A stretch of 64,000 nucleotides of DNA from Xaviernesmea oryzae (GCF_900177415.1 NZ_FXAF01000008.1:124001-188000); one strand, 5' to 3'. Positions 7,582-16,314 are shown, counted from the first letter of the stretch. Notes: generated by a model not told the origin, from the sequence alone. Numbers and translations are program-made.

Positions 7582-9141
7582 ATGAACAAGACGGCCACTT
7601 ACATCACCACCTCGATACCATATGTGAATGCCGCGCCGCATGTCGGCTTTGCGCTCGAACTCGTCCAGGCCGACGCCTATGCACGTCATTACCGCCTTCT
7701 CGGCCGCGACGTCAGGTTCCAGTGCGGAACCGATGACAACAGTTTGAAGAACGTCAGGTCGGCGGAAGCTGCGGGCCTGTCCGTCGCGGATTTCGTCGGC
7801 GCCAATGCCGCCAGGTTCGAACGGCTCGGTGCGCGGCTCGATATTTCCAACGACGCATTCGTGCGTACGTCGGGCAATCCGAGGCATATCGACTGCGTCC
7901 ACGCCCTATGGAACGCCTGCGCGGAGAGCGGAGATCTCTACCGCAAGGCATATGAGGGCCTCTATTGCGTCGGTTGCGAACAGTTCTACGAGCCCTCGGA
8001 ACTCATAAACGGCCGCTGCCCGGAACACGGCATCCCCCTCGAAACCGTAAAGGAAGAGAACTGGTTCTTCCGCCTGTCCCGCTACGGCGACCAGATCCGC
8101 CGGCTAATCGAGCGCGGCGAGCTCGAGGTCGTCCCAACCCACCGGCGCAACGAGGTGCTCGCGCTGTTGCGGCGTGGCCTTGACGATATCAGCGTCTCGC
8201 GCAGCGCGGAGCGGGCCCGCGGCTGGGGCGTTCCCGTCCCCGGCGAAGATGAAGTGGTCTACGTCTGGTTCGATGCGCTGGCGAACTATCTGACGGGGCT
8301 TGGGCTTGGTTTCGGTTCCGATCCGCAACTCTTCCAGCGCTACTGGAATGGCGGGGGCGAACGCATCCATGTCGTGGGCAAGGGCATCTCCAAATTCCAT
8401 GCCATCTACTGGCCGGCCATTCTCCTCTCGGCCGGCCTGCCGCTGCCGTCCTCGATCCTCGTGCACGGCTACGTCACCGTTGACGGCAGGAAAATCGGCA
8501 AGTCGGCCGGCAACGGCATCGACCCCGACCGCCTTGTCGACGCCTACGATACGCCCGACGCGCTTCGATACTACCTGCTCAGGCACATACGTTCAGGAGA
8601 CGACGGTGATTTCTCACGCGAGCGTCTGGAAGCGGCATGGTCAGGGGAACTTGCGGGGCAGCTCGGAAATCTCGCCAACCGCGTCCTTGCCCTTCTATCC
8701 ACGTCCTTCGGCGGGATCGTCCCGCCGGTGCCTGACAATGCCTTCGTGCGCGAGGCGGCGCATCTTCCCGGGAAGGTCGCCGAAGCCTTCGACGATTACG
8801 AGCTCCATGTCGGTCTCGCCCGAATTTTCGAGTTTGTCGGCGAGGCCAACAGGCAGTTCGCGAAGCGGACGCCCTGGACGGATGCAAAAGCATTGTCCGG
8901 CGATCTTGATGCCGGAGAGCGGGAGGCTTTGTCCTCCCGTCTCGGCGGCTCCCTCTCCGAGCAGGTCTTCGGGCTCGCTGCCGTGGCTCGCTGCCTTCTC
9001 CCATTCCTGCCGAGATCGGCAGCCGACCTGCATGCCAAACTCGGGATTCCGCAGCCGGAGACTTATCGGGAACCGCTGATCGTGGATGGAGCCAGCACGG
9101 CGCCGGAAGCCGTCCTGTTCCCGCGGCGCGAGGCATCCTGA
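7582..9141 (+). CDS. metG: Methionyl-tRNA synthetase, probable second copy type
   Basis: 519 aa class Ia aminoacyl-tRNA synthetase that charges tRNA-Met. The HIGH motif appears as AAPHVGFAL (~22) and the KMSKS loop as GRKIGKSAG (~300). The knuckle CVGCEQF...CPEHG (~130-150) keeps three Cys and replaces one with His. The catalytic domain is followed by an anticodon-binding helical domain, with no C-terminal EMAP/dimerisation extension. The short length and divergent KIGKS motif suggest a secondary MetRS rather than the housekeeping enzyme, which I do not see here. The ATG at 7582 lies after an AAAGGATC segment. It follows the leader peptide and terminator, suggesting expression tied to Met-tRNA charging. 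Confidence 0.9.
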   Translation: MNKTATYITTSIPYVNAAPHVGFALELVQADAYARHYRLLGRDVRFQCGTDDNSLKNVRSAEAAGLSVADFVGANAARFERLGARLDISNDAFVRTSGNPRHIDCVHALWNACAESGDLYRKAYEGLYCVGCEQFYEPSELINGRCPEHGIPLETVKEENWFFRLSRYGDQIRRLIERGELEVVPTHRRNEVLALLRRGLDDISVSRSAERARGWGVPVPGEDEVVYVWFDALANYLTGLGLGFGSDPQLFQRYWNGGGERIHVVGKGISKFHAIYWPAILLSAGLPLPSSILVHGYVTVDGRKIGKSAGNGIDPDRLVDAYDTPDALRYYLLRHIRSGDDGDFSRERLEAAWSGELAGQLGNLANRVLALLSTSFGGIVPPVPDNAFVREAAHLPGKVAEAFDDYELHVGLARIFEFVGEANRQFAKRTPWTDAKALSGDLDAGEREALSSRLGGSLSEQVFGLAAVARCLLPFLPRSAADLHAKLGIPQPETYREPLIVDGASTAPEAVLFPRREAS

Positions 9142-9157
9142 TCACGATCGAAACGCG

Positions 9158-9496
9158 CTAGTCGCCCTCGGCGGCATCCTTGTCGGTCCAGTAGTGGTCG
9201 GATATGTTCTGCGCGTTCTGGATGATGCGGGCGGCAATGTCGGGATTCCCGCCCCTGAACGTTTCCGGATCGGCACCGCACAAGCGGACGAACAGCTTCT
9301 GGTGAGCGACGGCCGCGAAATACTCCTCTGCCGGCGGCCTTTCCTCGGACCCGAGTGACCGCAGCTCTTCGGCCGCCTGCCTGCCGGCATCCTCGATAGC
9401 CTGATAGATCGTGGCCAGCATCGTCTGTTCGGCTCGAGACAGTATGTCCAGGTATTGTCTCTCTGCGGGGGTGGGGACCGGACAGCTGTTGCTCAT
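9158..9496 (-). CDS. Hypothetical protein, 112 aa
   Basis: I do not recognise this family. The start at 9494-9496 has a strong AGGGAGG site. The protein is mostly helical and acidic, with no signal peptide or membrane segment. It has an RAEQTMLATIYQAIEDAG helix, a VRLCGADPETF segment and a C-terminus IIQNAQNISDHYW. It ends 16 nt from the convergent metG stop and starts 70 nt after the histidine kinase gene, in the same direction. It could be the last gene of the eptA-dgkA operon or an independent gene. Confidence 0.6.
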   Translation of the reverse strand: MSNSCPVPTPAERQYLDILSRAEQTMLATIYQAIEDAGRQAAEELRSLGSEERPPAEEYFAAVAHQKLFVRLCGADPETFRGGNPDIAARIIQNAQNISDHYWTDKDAAEGD

Positions 9497-9565
9497 GGGG
9501 TACCTCCCTGGTTAGGCGCCTCGACAGGATGGCCTGTGTCCCATTCATGGGATCAGCCGGGGTCA

Positions 9566-10927
9566 TCAGGCGCGATTCGGCAGCTCCAATCTAGCTTCAA
9601 AGCCATCCCGCCGCGAGGAAGCCGGCGACAGCAGGACAAGCCGGCCGTTCATCTGGCTAAGCAGGCGCTCGACGATCGACAGGCCGAGGCCCGAACCCGC
9701 AGCCGCGGTATTGCCGCGGCTGAAGCGCTTGCGGATCGAAGCAAGTTGCGCATCGCTCATCACGTCCGCGCCATTTACGATGCGCAGGCATCCGTCCTCT
9801 TCGAGAAAGATTTCGACGGGGGTGTTTCGAGTACCGTGGACGAGAGCGTTTTCGATCAGATTGCGCAGGACGATGGCGAAGGCGTCCTCGCTGAACGGCC
9901 CTGCCAGGCGGGCCCCCGGCGCCCGGTGCAGCACCAGCCGCTCCGGCTCGTCCATGCTTCGCCGAAAGTCGGTCACCACCATGTCCAGAACCCGGCCGAG
10001 ATCCACCTGCGTTCCGGCCATGCCGATGCCGGCCTCGGCACGCGACAATTGCAGCAACTTTTCAGCAAGATGGCCGAGCCGCACCAGCGAGGCCTCGATC
10101 TGCCGGGCGCGATGGCGGCTGGCGTCCGTTTTCAGCTCGGCGATCAGCATTTGCGTCTGCGCCAGCGCGCCGGCGATCGGCGTGCGCAGTTCATGGGCGC
10201 TATTGGAGGTAAACTCCCGCTCAGCCTCCAGCGCCGTGCGCAACCGCGCCATCAACCGGTTGACCGATATGGCGATCGGCCGCAGCTCACGCGGCAGCAT
10301 GGCGGAGTCGATCTGCTCCATGTTGCCGCCGTCCTTGGTCTCGATCTCCTGGCGCAACTCGCCGACCGGCCGCACCAGACGGCGCACCACCAGCCAGATC
10401 GCAGCGCCGCTGACCGGAATGAGCAAGACGAGCGGCAGGAACAGCGCCACGGCGCCTTCCCGAAGCGCTTCCTCGCGGTTCTCGAAAGCGTCGGCCACCT
10501 GGACGAAGATCGTGCGGTTGTCGTCGGTGGCCGTATAGAATTGATATTTCGCGGTTCTCGAAAACCCTGGTTTGAGCGGCGCGTCGAATGCCTGTTCCGG
10601 CGCATCGTGGGAACGGATCAGAACGCGGCCCGAAGGATCACGCACCTGATAGATCAGGTATTCGCGGTCGCCGCCGGAGCTGCCCGTTTGCAACTGCTGC
10701 GGCGAAGCGCCGGGCGGATCGCGGTGCTCGAGATCGTCGACAACCAGCGGCACCAGCCGTTCGGCCGTATCCTGCAGCGTGCCGTCGAAAATCTCCGCCA
10801 GCTCCTCCTCCATCACCACCAGCCCCAGTCCGACCGCCAACAGCCAGAGAAAGGCCATCACGATGGTCAGCGACAGGATCAGCCGCCGGGTCATCGACGG
10901 GCCTGACGTCTGGCGGAACACGCTCAC
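9566..10927 (-). CDS. Sensor histidine kinase (PmrB/QseC-like)
   Basis: 453 aa inner membrane sensor kinase. Transmembrane helices lie near residues 15-35 and 155-180 around a periplasmic domain, followed by HAMP. The phosphoacceptor box is FTSNSAHELRTPIAG, the N box RNLIENALVHG and the G2 box GSGLGLSIVERLL. The usual DxGxG (G1) motif is degenerate here (IVNGADVM), which is notable but seen in some kinases. The GTG start at 10927 overlaps the regulator stop as GTGA; ATG 10894 is an alternative start. It is paired with the regulator and downstream of eptA-dgkA, so it probably controls lipid A modification in response to an envelope signal. Confidence 0.88.
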   Translation of the reverse strand: MSVFRQTSGPSMTRRLILSLTIVMAFLWLLAVGLGLVVMEEELAEIFDGTLQDTAERLVPLVVDDLEHRDPPGASPQQLQTGSSGGDREYLIYQVRDPSGRVLIRSHDAPEQAFDAPLKPGFSRTAKYQFYTATDDNRTIFVQVADAFENREEALREGAVALFLPLVLLIPVSGAAIWLVVRRLVRPVGELRQEIETKDGGNMEQIDSAMLPRELRPIAISVNRLMARLRTALEAEREFTSNSAHELRTPIAGALAQTQMLIAELKTDASRHRARQIEASLVRLGHLAEKLLQLSRAEAGIGMAGTQVDLGRVLDMVVTDFRRSMDEPERLVLHRAPGARLAGPFSEDAFAIVLRNLIENALVHGTRNTPVEIFLEEDGCLRIVNGADVMSDAQLASIRKRFSRGNTAAAGSGLGLSIVERLLSQMNGRLVLLSPASSRRDGFEARLELPNRA

Positions 10928-11586
10928 CGCTCGCGCCCCAGCCGGTAGCCGACGCCGCGCAGCGTGGCGATCTGGTCGCGGCCGAGCTTTCTGCGCAGCC
11001 GGCTGACATAGACCTCGACGGTATTGCTCTCGATCTCGGAACCGAAAGCATAGAGCGCTTCCTCGATCTGCGCCTTCGAGACGACGGCGCCCGGCCGTGC
11101 CGACAGCGTGTCGAGCACCGCCCATTCGCGGCCGGAAAGAGCAATCGCCTCTCCCGCGGAACTGACCCGTCTCTCGGCCGCGTCGATCTCAAGATCGCCG
11201 ATGCGCACGAGCGAGACCGGGCGGCCCTCATAGCGGCGGCTCACCGCCAGCATGCGGGCCGTCAGCTCACCGAGGTTAAAGGGTTTGACCAGGTAGTCGT
11301 CGGCGCCGCTATTGAGACCTTCGATGCGGTCGGAGATCTGATCGTGCGCGGTCAGGATGATGACCGGCGTGGTGATGCCCCTGGCGCGGATATCCTTCAG
11401 AAGTGCGATGCCGCTGCCGTCCGGCAGGCGCAGATCGAGCAGAACGAGGCCGTAGCCGGTCGTCGAGAGCGCGCTTGCGGCGGTGTCTATCGTTTTCATC
11501 CAGTCGACCGCATGGGCGCCACCCGCCACGTGGTCTCGCACCGCTTCGCCCAGCGCCACGTCATCCTCGATCAGAAGAACCCTCAA
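10924..11586 (-). CDS. OmpR-family response regulator (PmrA/QseB-like)
   Basis: 220 aa. The receiver domain shows the acidic pocket IEDD, the phospho-Asp in LVLLDLRLPDGSG, the Thr in ILTAHD and the Lys in YLVKPF. A winged-helix DNA-binding domain follows, ending EVYVSRLRRKLG...LRGVGYRLG. The start is a TTG at 11586 (Leu of LRVLLIEDD) preceded by AGGCGG; no ATG or GTG in frame fits better. Its gene overlaps the kinase gene and follows dgkA after ~95 nt. It is the likely regulator of eptA. Confidence 0.9.
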   Translation of the reverse strand: MRVLLIEDDVALGEAVRDHVAGGAHAVDWMKTIDTAASALSTTGYGLVLLDLRLPDGSGIALLKDIRARGITTPVIILTAHDQISDRIEGLNSGADDYLVKPFNLGELTARMLAVSRRYEGRPVSLVRIGDLEIDAAERRVSSAGEAIALSGREWAVLDTLSARPGAVVSKAQIEEALYAFGSEIESNTVEVYVSRLRRKLGRDQIATLRGVGYRLGRER

Positions 11587-11681
11587 ACCGCCTGTCCCGT
11601 CCCAACATGATGTCACCTTATATCCAACCTCTGGCGGAGGATATTGGCAAAATTCGAAGGGAGGCGAGGCCGGGACCGGTC

Positions 11682-12137
11682 TCATGATGACAGCAATCGG
11701 GAGACGATGACGAAGGCAGCCAGCAATCCGTTCGCCGCCAGCAGGCAGAAGACGGCAAAGGAGCCGAGATTCTTGGCATGCATGCCGGTGCTGGACCATT
11801 CGGGCGAAATCCGGTCGATGATCTCCTCGATCGCGGTATTGAGCGCCTCGGCGGCGGCAAGCCCGAGGAGCAGGATCAACATCATCACATAGTCGCGGAG
11901 CCCGGCACCGACGGCGGAAAAAACGGAAAAGATCACCACGCCGGCGACGATTTCGTGGCGAAACGCCGTCTCGCGCAGCAATCTGCCGGCACCGCCGAGC
12001 GAGTAGCCGAAAGCGGCGAACAGGTGGCGGCCGCCCGTCACCCTTGCCACGGCACGTTTGCCGGCTGGTTCGGTTGCCTGTTCCTCGGTCGGCTGCCGAA
12101 CCTTGCCGGCTATCGGCATGCCGTCGGAAAGCGTCAT
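11682..12137 (-). CDS. dgkA: Diacylglycerol kinase
   Basis: 151 aa small membrane kinase that phosphorylates diacylglycerol to phosphatidic acid. The core AAEALNTAIEEIIDRIS with the catalytic Glu residues is clear, as are three transmembrane helices. The N-terminal ~35 residues form a cytosolic extension longer than in E. coli DgkA. The gene overlaps eptA by 4 nt (ATGA). EptA releases diacylglycerol when it moves phosphoethanolamine from phosphatidylethanolamine, so the coupled DgkA would recycle it. Confidence 0.93.
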   Translation of the reverse strand: MTLSDGMPIAGKVRQPTEEQATEPAGKRAVARVTGGRHLFAAFGYSLGGAGRLLRETAFRHEIVAGVVIFSVFSAVGAGLRDYVMMLILLLGLAAAEALNTAIEEIIDRISPEWSSTGMHAKNLGSFAVFCLLAANGLLAAFVIVSRLLSS

Positions 12138-13774
12138 GATGCCGCTCCCCTGCGGCAGCCGGCAAGCACATCGAGCTTCGGCTCGTAGACCGATGTCTGG
12201 ATCGCCATCAGTCCGAGCGCCGTATGGAAGAGGTCGTCATGCGAAGCCGGCTTGGAAGCCCGCAGCGAGAGGCAATCCTGGTCGGCAAGGGCTTTCATTT
12301 CCGATCCCTGCCACAGCACGAACGGCACGTGCGTCTGCTGCGACGGCGCGACGATATAGGGCGCGCCATGCAGATAGAGACCATGTTCGCCGAGCGATTC
12401 GCCATGGTCGGACATGTAGATCATCGCCGGGACGACGCGGTCCTGATGCGCCTTCAGCGCGTTAATGATCGAGGCGAGGATATGATCGGTATAAAAAAGG
12501 GTGTTGTCGTATGCGTTGACTATATCCTCCTGACTGCAGTTGCCGAGTTCCGCGGTGCGGCATTCCGGCGTGAAATGCGCAAATTCCGCGGGATAGCGCT
12601 GATAGTAGGCCGGGCCATGGCTTCCGAGCTGGTGCACGACCAGCACGCTGTCGCCCTTGACGCCCGCCAGCCAGTCATCGAGCTGCGCCACCATCCCCTC
12701 ATCGAGGCATTCGTGGTCCTTGCAATAGCGCGGGTCGTTCGCATCGGAGAACGACTTGTAGACGGTGCGATTCGCGACACCCTTGCTGCCGGTATTGTTG
12801 TCCCACCACTCGGTCCTGATCCCGGCATGGCCGAAGACATCGAGCAGGTTCTCGTTGGCAAGCCCCGCACGATGTGAATAGCCGCCGCGCGTCAGGTTGG
12901 AAAACATGCACGGCACGGACACCGCCGTCGCGGTGCCGCAGCTCGACGTGTCGGAAAAATAGGTGATGTCCAGCTGCGACAGTTCCGGATTGGTCTGGCG
13001 GCTGTAGCCGCCAAGCGAGAAATTCTCCGCACGCGCCGTCTCGCCGGTGACGATCACCAGCACGCGCGGCTTGCCCGACGGGGTGCGGGCGGCCACGTGA
13101 GCATCCGTACCGAGAGGCCGGGCGACGATGTTCTTGTCCGCCTCGCTGGCCAGCGCGAAGGCGACGGCGTTGCCGATCGGCAGGATCGGATTCAGGGTCA
13201 GCATCATATCCTTGTGCAGCCGCGTGACCGCCGCGACGCTGCGGGCGGCGCTGATGCCGCAGGCCAGCGCCACCAGCAGCAGGAGCGAAATTGCAAGCAG
13301 GTTCCAGCGCAGCTTGGAGTAGAACCTGCGGTGCTCGATCCGCACCCAGCAGACCAGAAGCGACGGCACAAGGCCAAAGATGGCCATATGCAGCAGAAAG
13401 GCCGGCGTGACCAGATGACCTGCTTCCGATGTTGTGGTCTGCGCCGCGTTGCGGATCATGTCGACGTCTATGATGGTGCCGAAACCGTCCATGAACCAGG
13501 ATCCGGCGGCGGCACTGAAGAACAGGAACACGAATAGCGGCTTCAGCACATATTTGACCGAAAGCGTGACTGTCAGGGCGCAGAACAGACACGTTAGCCC
13601 GAGGCCAAAGGCCGCCAGCGCCAGACGGCTGTCGAAATAGGCCAATCCCCGCGACCAGAAGGTGCGGTTGGTGAAGGCGATCAGGTAAAGTGCGCCAACG
13701 ATGGCAAGCGTAATGCTCCCGATCCGCGGCCGGGCGAGCGGGCGGGCGGTTTGTGGAAGGCTATCGGTGGACAA
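12134..13774 (-). CDS. eptA: Lipid A phosphoethanolamine transferase
   Basis: 546 aa inner membrane enzyme with a periplasmic catalytic domain that adds phosphoethanolamine to lipid A and can reduce polymyxin binding. Five transmembrane helices occupy ~20-190. The sulfatase-fold domain has the catalytic Thr in SSCGTATAVSVPC, the conserved RVLVIVTGETAR metal site (Glu) and YMSDHGESLGEHGLYLHG with Asp/His ligands. The start is a TTG at 13774 with GGAG upstream; no other start precedes the first helix. It is first in the operon eptA-dgkA-regulator-kinase. Confidence 0.92.
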   Translation of the reverse strand: MSTDSLPQTARPLARPRIGSITLAIVGALYLIAFTNRTFWSRGLAYFDSRLALAAFGLGLTCLFCALTVTLSVKYVLKPLFVFLFFSAAAGSWFMDGFGTIIDVDMIRNAAQTTTSEAGHLVTPAFLLHMAIFGLVPSLLVCWVRIEHRRFYSKLRWNLLAISLLLLVALACGISAARSVAAVTRLHKDMMLTLNPILPIGNAVAFALASEADKNIVARPLGTDAHVAARTPSGKPRVLVIVTGETARAENFSLGGYSRQTNPELSQLDITYFSDTSSCGTATAVSVPCMFSNLTRGGYSHRAGLANENLLDVFGHAGIRTEWWDNNTGSKGVANRTVYKSFSDANDPRYCKDHECLDEGMVAQLDDWLAGVKGDSVLVVHQLGSHGPAYYQRYPAEFAHFTPECRTAELGNCSQEDIVNAYDNTLFYTDHILASIINALKAHQDRVVPAMIYMSDHGESLGEHGLYLHGAPYIVAPSQQTHVPFVLWQGSEMKALADQDCLSLRASKPASHDDLFHTALGLMAIQTSVYEPKLDVLAGCRRGAAS

Positions 13775-13822
13775 GGAGGAGCTCCGCGGTGGTTTTCAAG
13801 TGATCGCGAGATCGCACCGCAT

Positions 13823-13838
13823 CCTGACAATCACCTGA
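13823..13838 (-). promoter_or_regulatory. Candidate response-regulator direct repeat upstream of eptA
   Basis: Two CCTGA copies (13823-13827 and 13834-13838) have an exact 11-bp period, about 50-65 bp upstream of the eptA start. OmpR-family regulators usually bind direct repeats with about this period. Binding by the operon's own regulator is inference. Confidence 0.35.
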
Positions 13839-13948
13839 ACACGCGCGCTTCCCTGTCCGAAACGGCGACAGGTTCTTTATCGGCCATGGCGACTTTCAGG
13901 CTGCTGTCAGGTTTCACCTGCAGTCTGCCCGCTCCGAAGCAGGAGCTG

Positions 13949-14110
13949 ATGTTATTGAATGGGTTGAGGTTCTATCCTGGTTTGGTCTTCGTGGCCGTTC
14001 TTGTTGCGCTCGTCTGCTCGATCCCGCTCCTATGCGGGGCGAAGCACATGCGTCAGGTCCAGCCGTGGCCGGCCGGTGCCGACCGGCGCCACAGCAGCCT
14101 GATCGGGTGA
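13949..14110 (+). CDS. Possible small single-pass membrane protein
   Basis: A 53-codon frame starts ATG 13949 with an AGGAG site four nt upstream. Residues ~9-30 form one hydrophobic helix (YPGLVFVAVLVALVCSIPLL), followed by a short basic tail. No family is recognised. It lies alone between eptA and the lipoprotein gene, and the remainder of 13775-14176 shows no other gene. It could be chance, though the Shine-Dalgarno site and helix argue for expression. Confidence 0.35.
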   Translation: MLLNGLRFYPGLVFVAVLVALVCSIPLLCGAKHMRQVQPWPAGADRRHSSLIG

Positions 14111-14176
14111 ACGATGCTCTGAAGCAGTATCCGCGATGCAGCTCGATGAGGTCGGGAATTGGGGGAGCAGACCGGT

Positions 14177-14461
14177 CTAGCGATTGCCCCTGTCGGGGAT
14201 CCAGATAGTTCCGTCTCTTTCGTCGCGGCCTCGAAGCACTATGCTTCGATCGCTGTCGCCCCCTCTCGAGCGGTAGCTCCGGCCACGCCAATCCCCATCC
14301 CGGTCGCGCCGATAATCGCGGCGATATCGCGGCCCGTCATATCGCGAGTCGTAAAAGGAGCCGCGGTCGTATCTATACGAACCGGTCTCGCTCACGCAGC
14401 CGGCGAGAGTGAAACAGCAGGCTACGACGAGTGCGGCGGTTCCGAGCGGTGATTTCTGCAT
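14177..14461 (-). CDS. Small lipoprotein with Arg/Tyr/Asp-rich tail
   Basis: 94 aa. The signal peptide ends in a lipobox LAGC (Cys ~21), so it is probably a membrane-anchored lipoprotein. The mature part is low complexity, rich in Arg, Tyr, Asp and Gly (YRRDYRRDRDGDWRG), and ends ERDGTIWIPDRGNR. The ATG at 14461 was chosen for its GGGAG site and the signal peptide. Function is unknown; short rhizobial lipoproteins of this kind are common. Confidence 0.7.
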   Translation of the reverse strand: MQKSPLGTAALVVACCFTLAGCVSETGSYRYDRGSFYDSRYDGPRYRRDYRRDRDGDWRGRSYRSRGGDSDRSIVLRGRDERDGTIWIPDRGNR

Positions 14462-14520
14462 AACGGGCTCCCTGTCAGACCAATCTTGCACAACAACGTA
14501 GCCCCGCGCCGAGTTCCCGT

Positions 14521-14649
14521 TCAACGGCTGGCCGGCAAGGTCGCCTGGATATCCCTGACAAGCGGTTCGTCATTGGCATCATCGTTCATGGCGGAAATGC
14601 TCAGCACGCATGCGACGAGCCCTGCGACAAGAAGCAACCCATAAGGCAT
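14521..14649 (-). CDS. Small membrane-anchored protein, 42 aa
   Basis: The start at 14649 has AGGAG eight nt upstream. Residues 3-20 are hydrophobic (YGLLLVAGLVACVLSISA), followed by an acidic stretch NDDANDEP and a short tail. The helix may be an uncleaved anchor or a signal peptide. No function is recognised. It lies upstream of the lipoprotein gene in the same direction, 59 nt apart. Confidence 0.5.
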   Translation of the reverse strand: MPYGLLLVAGLVACVLSISAMNDDANDEPLVRDIQATLPASR

Positions 14650-14857
14650 CGGTGTTTCTCCTGTGCCCCCGGGCCGAGTACACGCTCCAAAACTTAACCG
14701 CCTGATAATAAGGATGGTTAACGAGCCGGCGATGGAGCCATATCGGCACACAATCGGCTTGCCCTCTGGTCGTGGTGTTTCGTTCGGAGATGGAATACAT
14801 GGGCGACGCCCCCTGAAGCGAAGAGACCTCCAGGCTCTCGGAACCCCCTACTCGAAC

Positions 14858-15742
14858 TCACCCCATTCTTTCCGAAGCATAGCTTCCCGGACTGGCCGGA
14901 AAGACAATCGTCTTGTTCCCATTGAGGAACACGCGATGATGGATGTGCGCGTGAATGGCCTTGGCGAGCACCTGCGCTTCCACATCGCGGCCGAGCGAGA
15001 CGTAGTCCTCCGGCGATTGCGCGTGGGTGATGCGCACGATGTCCTGCTCGATGATCGGCCCTTCGTCGAGATCGGCCGTAACGTAATGCGCCGTGGCGCC
15101 GATCAGCTTCACCCCGCGCTCGAAGGCTTGCTTGTAGGGGTTTGCTCCCTTGAAAGACGGCAGGAAGGAGTGATGGATGTTGATGACGCGGCCCGACATC
15201 CGGCTGCAGACGGCATCGGAGAGGATCTGCATGTAGCGGGCGAGCACCACCAGTTCCGCACCGGTGTCCTCGACGATCGACATCAGCCTGGCCTCGGCCT
15301 CCGGCTTGTTTTCCTTCGTCACCTTGATGTGGTGGAAGGGGATGTCGTTGTTCACGATCAGCTTCTGGTAGGTGAGATGGTTCGACACGACGCCGACGAT
15401 ATCGATCGGCAGGGCGCCGATCTTCCAGCGGTACAGCAGGTCGTTCAGGCAATGGCCGAAATTGGAGACCATCAGCAGCACCCTGGTGCGGTGAGCCGCG
15501 TCATGGAACGCATGGTCCATGTCGAAGGGCCGCGACACCGGTTCGAACCCCCGGCGCAGACTTTCCAGATCCGTCCCCGTTTCCGAGCGGAAGGTGATGC
15601 GCATGAAGAAATTTTCGGTCTGAGGGTCGTCGAACTGCGCGGAGTCCGTGATGTTGCATCCCTGCTCGGCCAGGAAACCGGCGATCGCGGCGACGATGCC
15701 GCGGCGGGACGGGCATTGAACGGTGAGCACGAAATCTTTCAC
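14858..15742 (-). CDS. purU: Formyltetrahydrofolate deformylase
   Basis: 294 aa. The enzyme hydrolyses 10-formyl-THF to formate and THF. An N-terminal ACT domain (VLTVQCPSRRGIVAAIAGFL) is followed by a formyltransferase domain with the catalytic motif VINIHHSFLPSF and AHYVTADLDEGPIIEQD. The GTG start at 15742 overlaps the soxG stop by 4 nt. As the last gene of the sarcosine oxidase operon, it would balance one-carbon folates after sarcosine oxidase produces methylene-THF. Confidence 0.95.
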   Translation of the reverse strand: MKDFVLTVQCPSRRGIVAAIAGFLAEQGCNITDSAQFDDPQTENFFMRITFRSETGTDLESLRRGFEPVSRPFDMDHAFHDAAHRTRVLLMVSNFGHCLNDLLYRWKIGALPIDIVGVVSNHLTYQKLIVNNDIPFHHIKVTKENKPEAEARLMSIVEDTGAELVVLARYMQILSDAVCSRMSGRVINIHHSFLPSFKGANPYKQAFERGVKLIGATAHYVTADLDEGPIIEQDIVRITHAQSPEDYVSLGRDVEAQVLAKAIHAHIHHRVFLNGNKTIVFPASPGSYASERMG

Positions 15743-16314
15743 GGAGCACTCCGGGAATCTGTGACCGGTTCGGCCTGATGTCCGGCAGCGATCGAGAGAT
15801 GGGTGACGATCAAGTCCGTGAGGGACCGCGCCCAGGTGGTCGGCAGCAGGACGAGGAACCTATCCCGGTCCTGGCGCTCGATCAGCACGCCGACATGATG
15901 CAATGACGTCTGGACGAAGGTTCCGGCCGGAAAGGCCTTTTCGGAGAAGTCCAGCGCGATCACGCGGCTGAGCAGTCCCGCCGCGCCGTCTCCGGCGACA
16001 GTCATGCAGGTACGCGCATCGGAAAGATCGAGCGTGACAAGCTCATCCGTGCCCTGCACGCCGAGCGGCGTTGACGAACGGACCAGGACACGATCGGGCG
16101 CGATGCGCCATACCGTGGTCGCCCCGTTGCGAGCCGGCGTCCGATAATCCGAAGGCAGCGACAGCGAATGGGCCTGCAGTGCCTTGCCTGCCGCGTCGGT
16201 GAAGGTTCCCCAGCCCGCCAATTGAGTAAGATGACCGAGCCCGACCTCGCCCACGGTGACGGACGCGCCATCGCTGTTCACTCCGGTGATCGGAAGATTG
16301 TGTTTCCTAACCAT
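15739..16314 (-). CDS. soxG: Sarcosine oxidase gamma subunit
   Basis: 191 aa small subunit of heterotetrameric sarcosine oxidase. The subunit resembles the folate-binding GcvT fold, including QTSLHHVGVLI and a C-terminal FLVLLPTTWARSLTDLI. The start at 16314 overlaps soxA by 8 nt, typical of this operon; longer in-frame starts fall inside soxA. It binds at the methylene-THF site between the alpha and beta subunits by family knowledge. Confidence 0.9.
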   Translation of the reverse strand: MVRKHNLPITGVNSDGASVTVGEVGLGHLTQLAGWGTFTDAAGKALQAHSLSLPSDYRTPARNGATTVWRIAPDRVLVRSSTPLGVQGTDELVTLDLSDARTCMTVAGDGAAGLLSRVIALDFSEKAFPAGTFVQTSLHHVGVLIERQDRDRFLVLLPTTWARSLTDLIVTHLSIAAGHQAEPVTDSRSAP

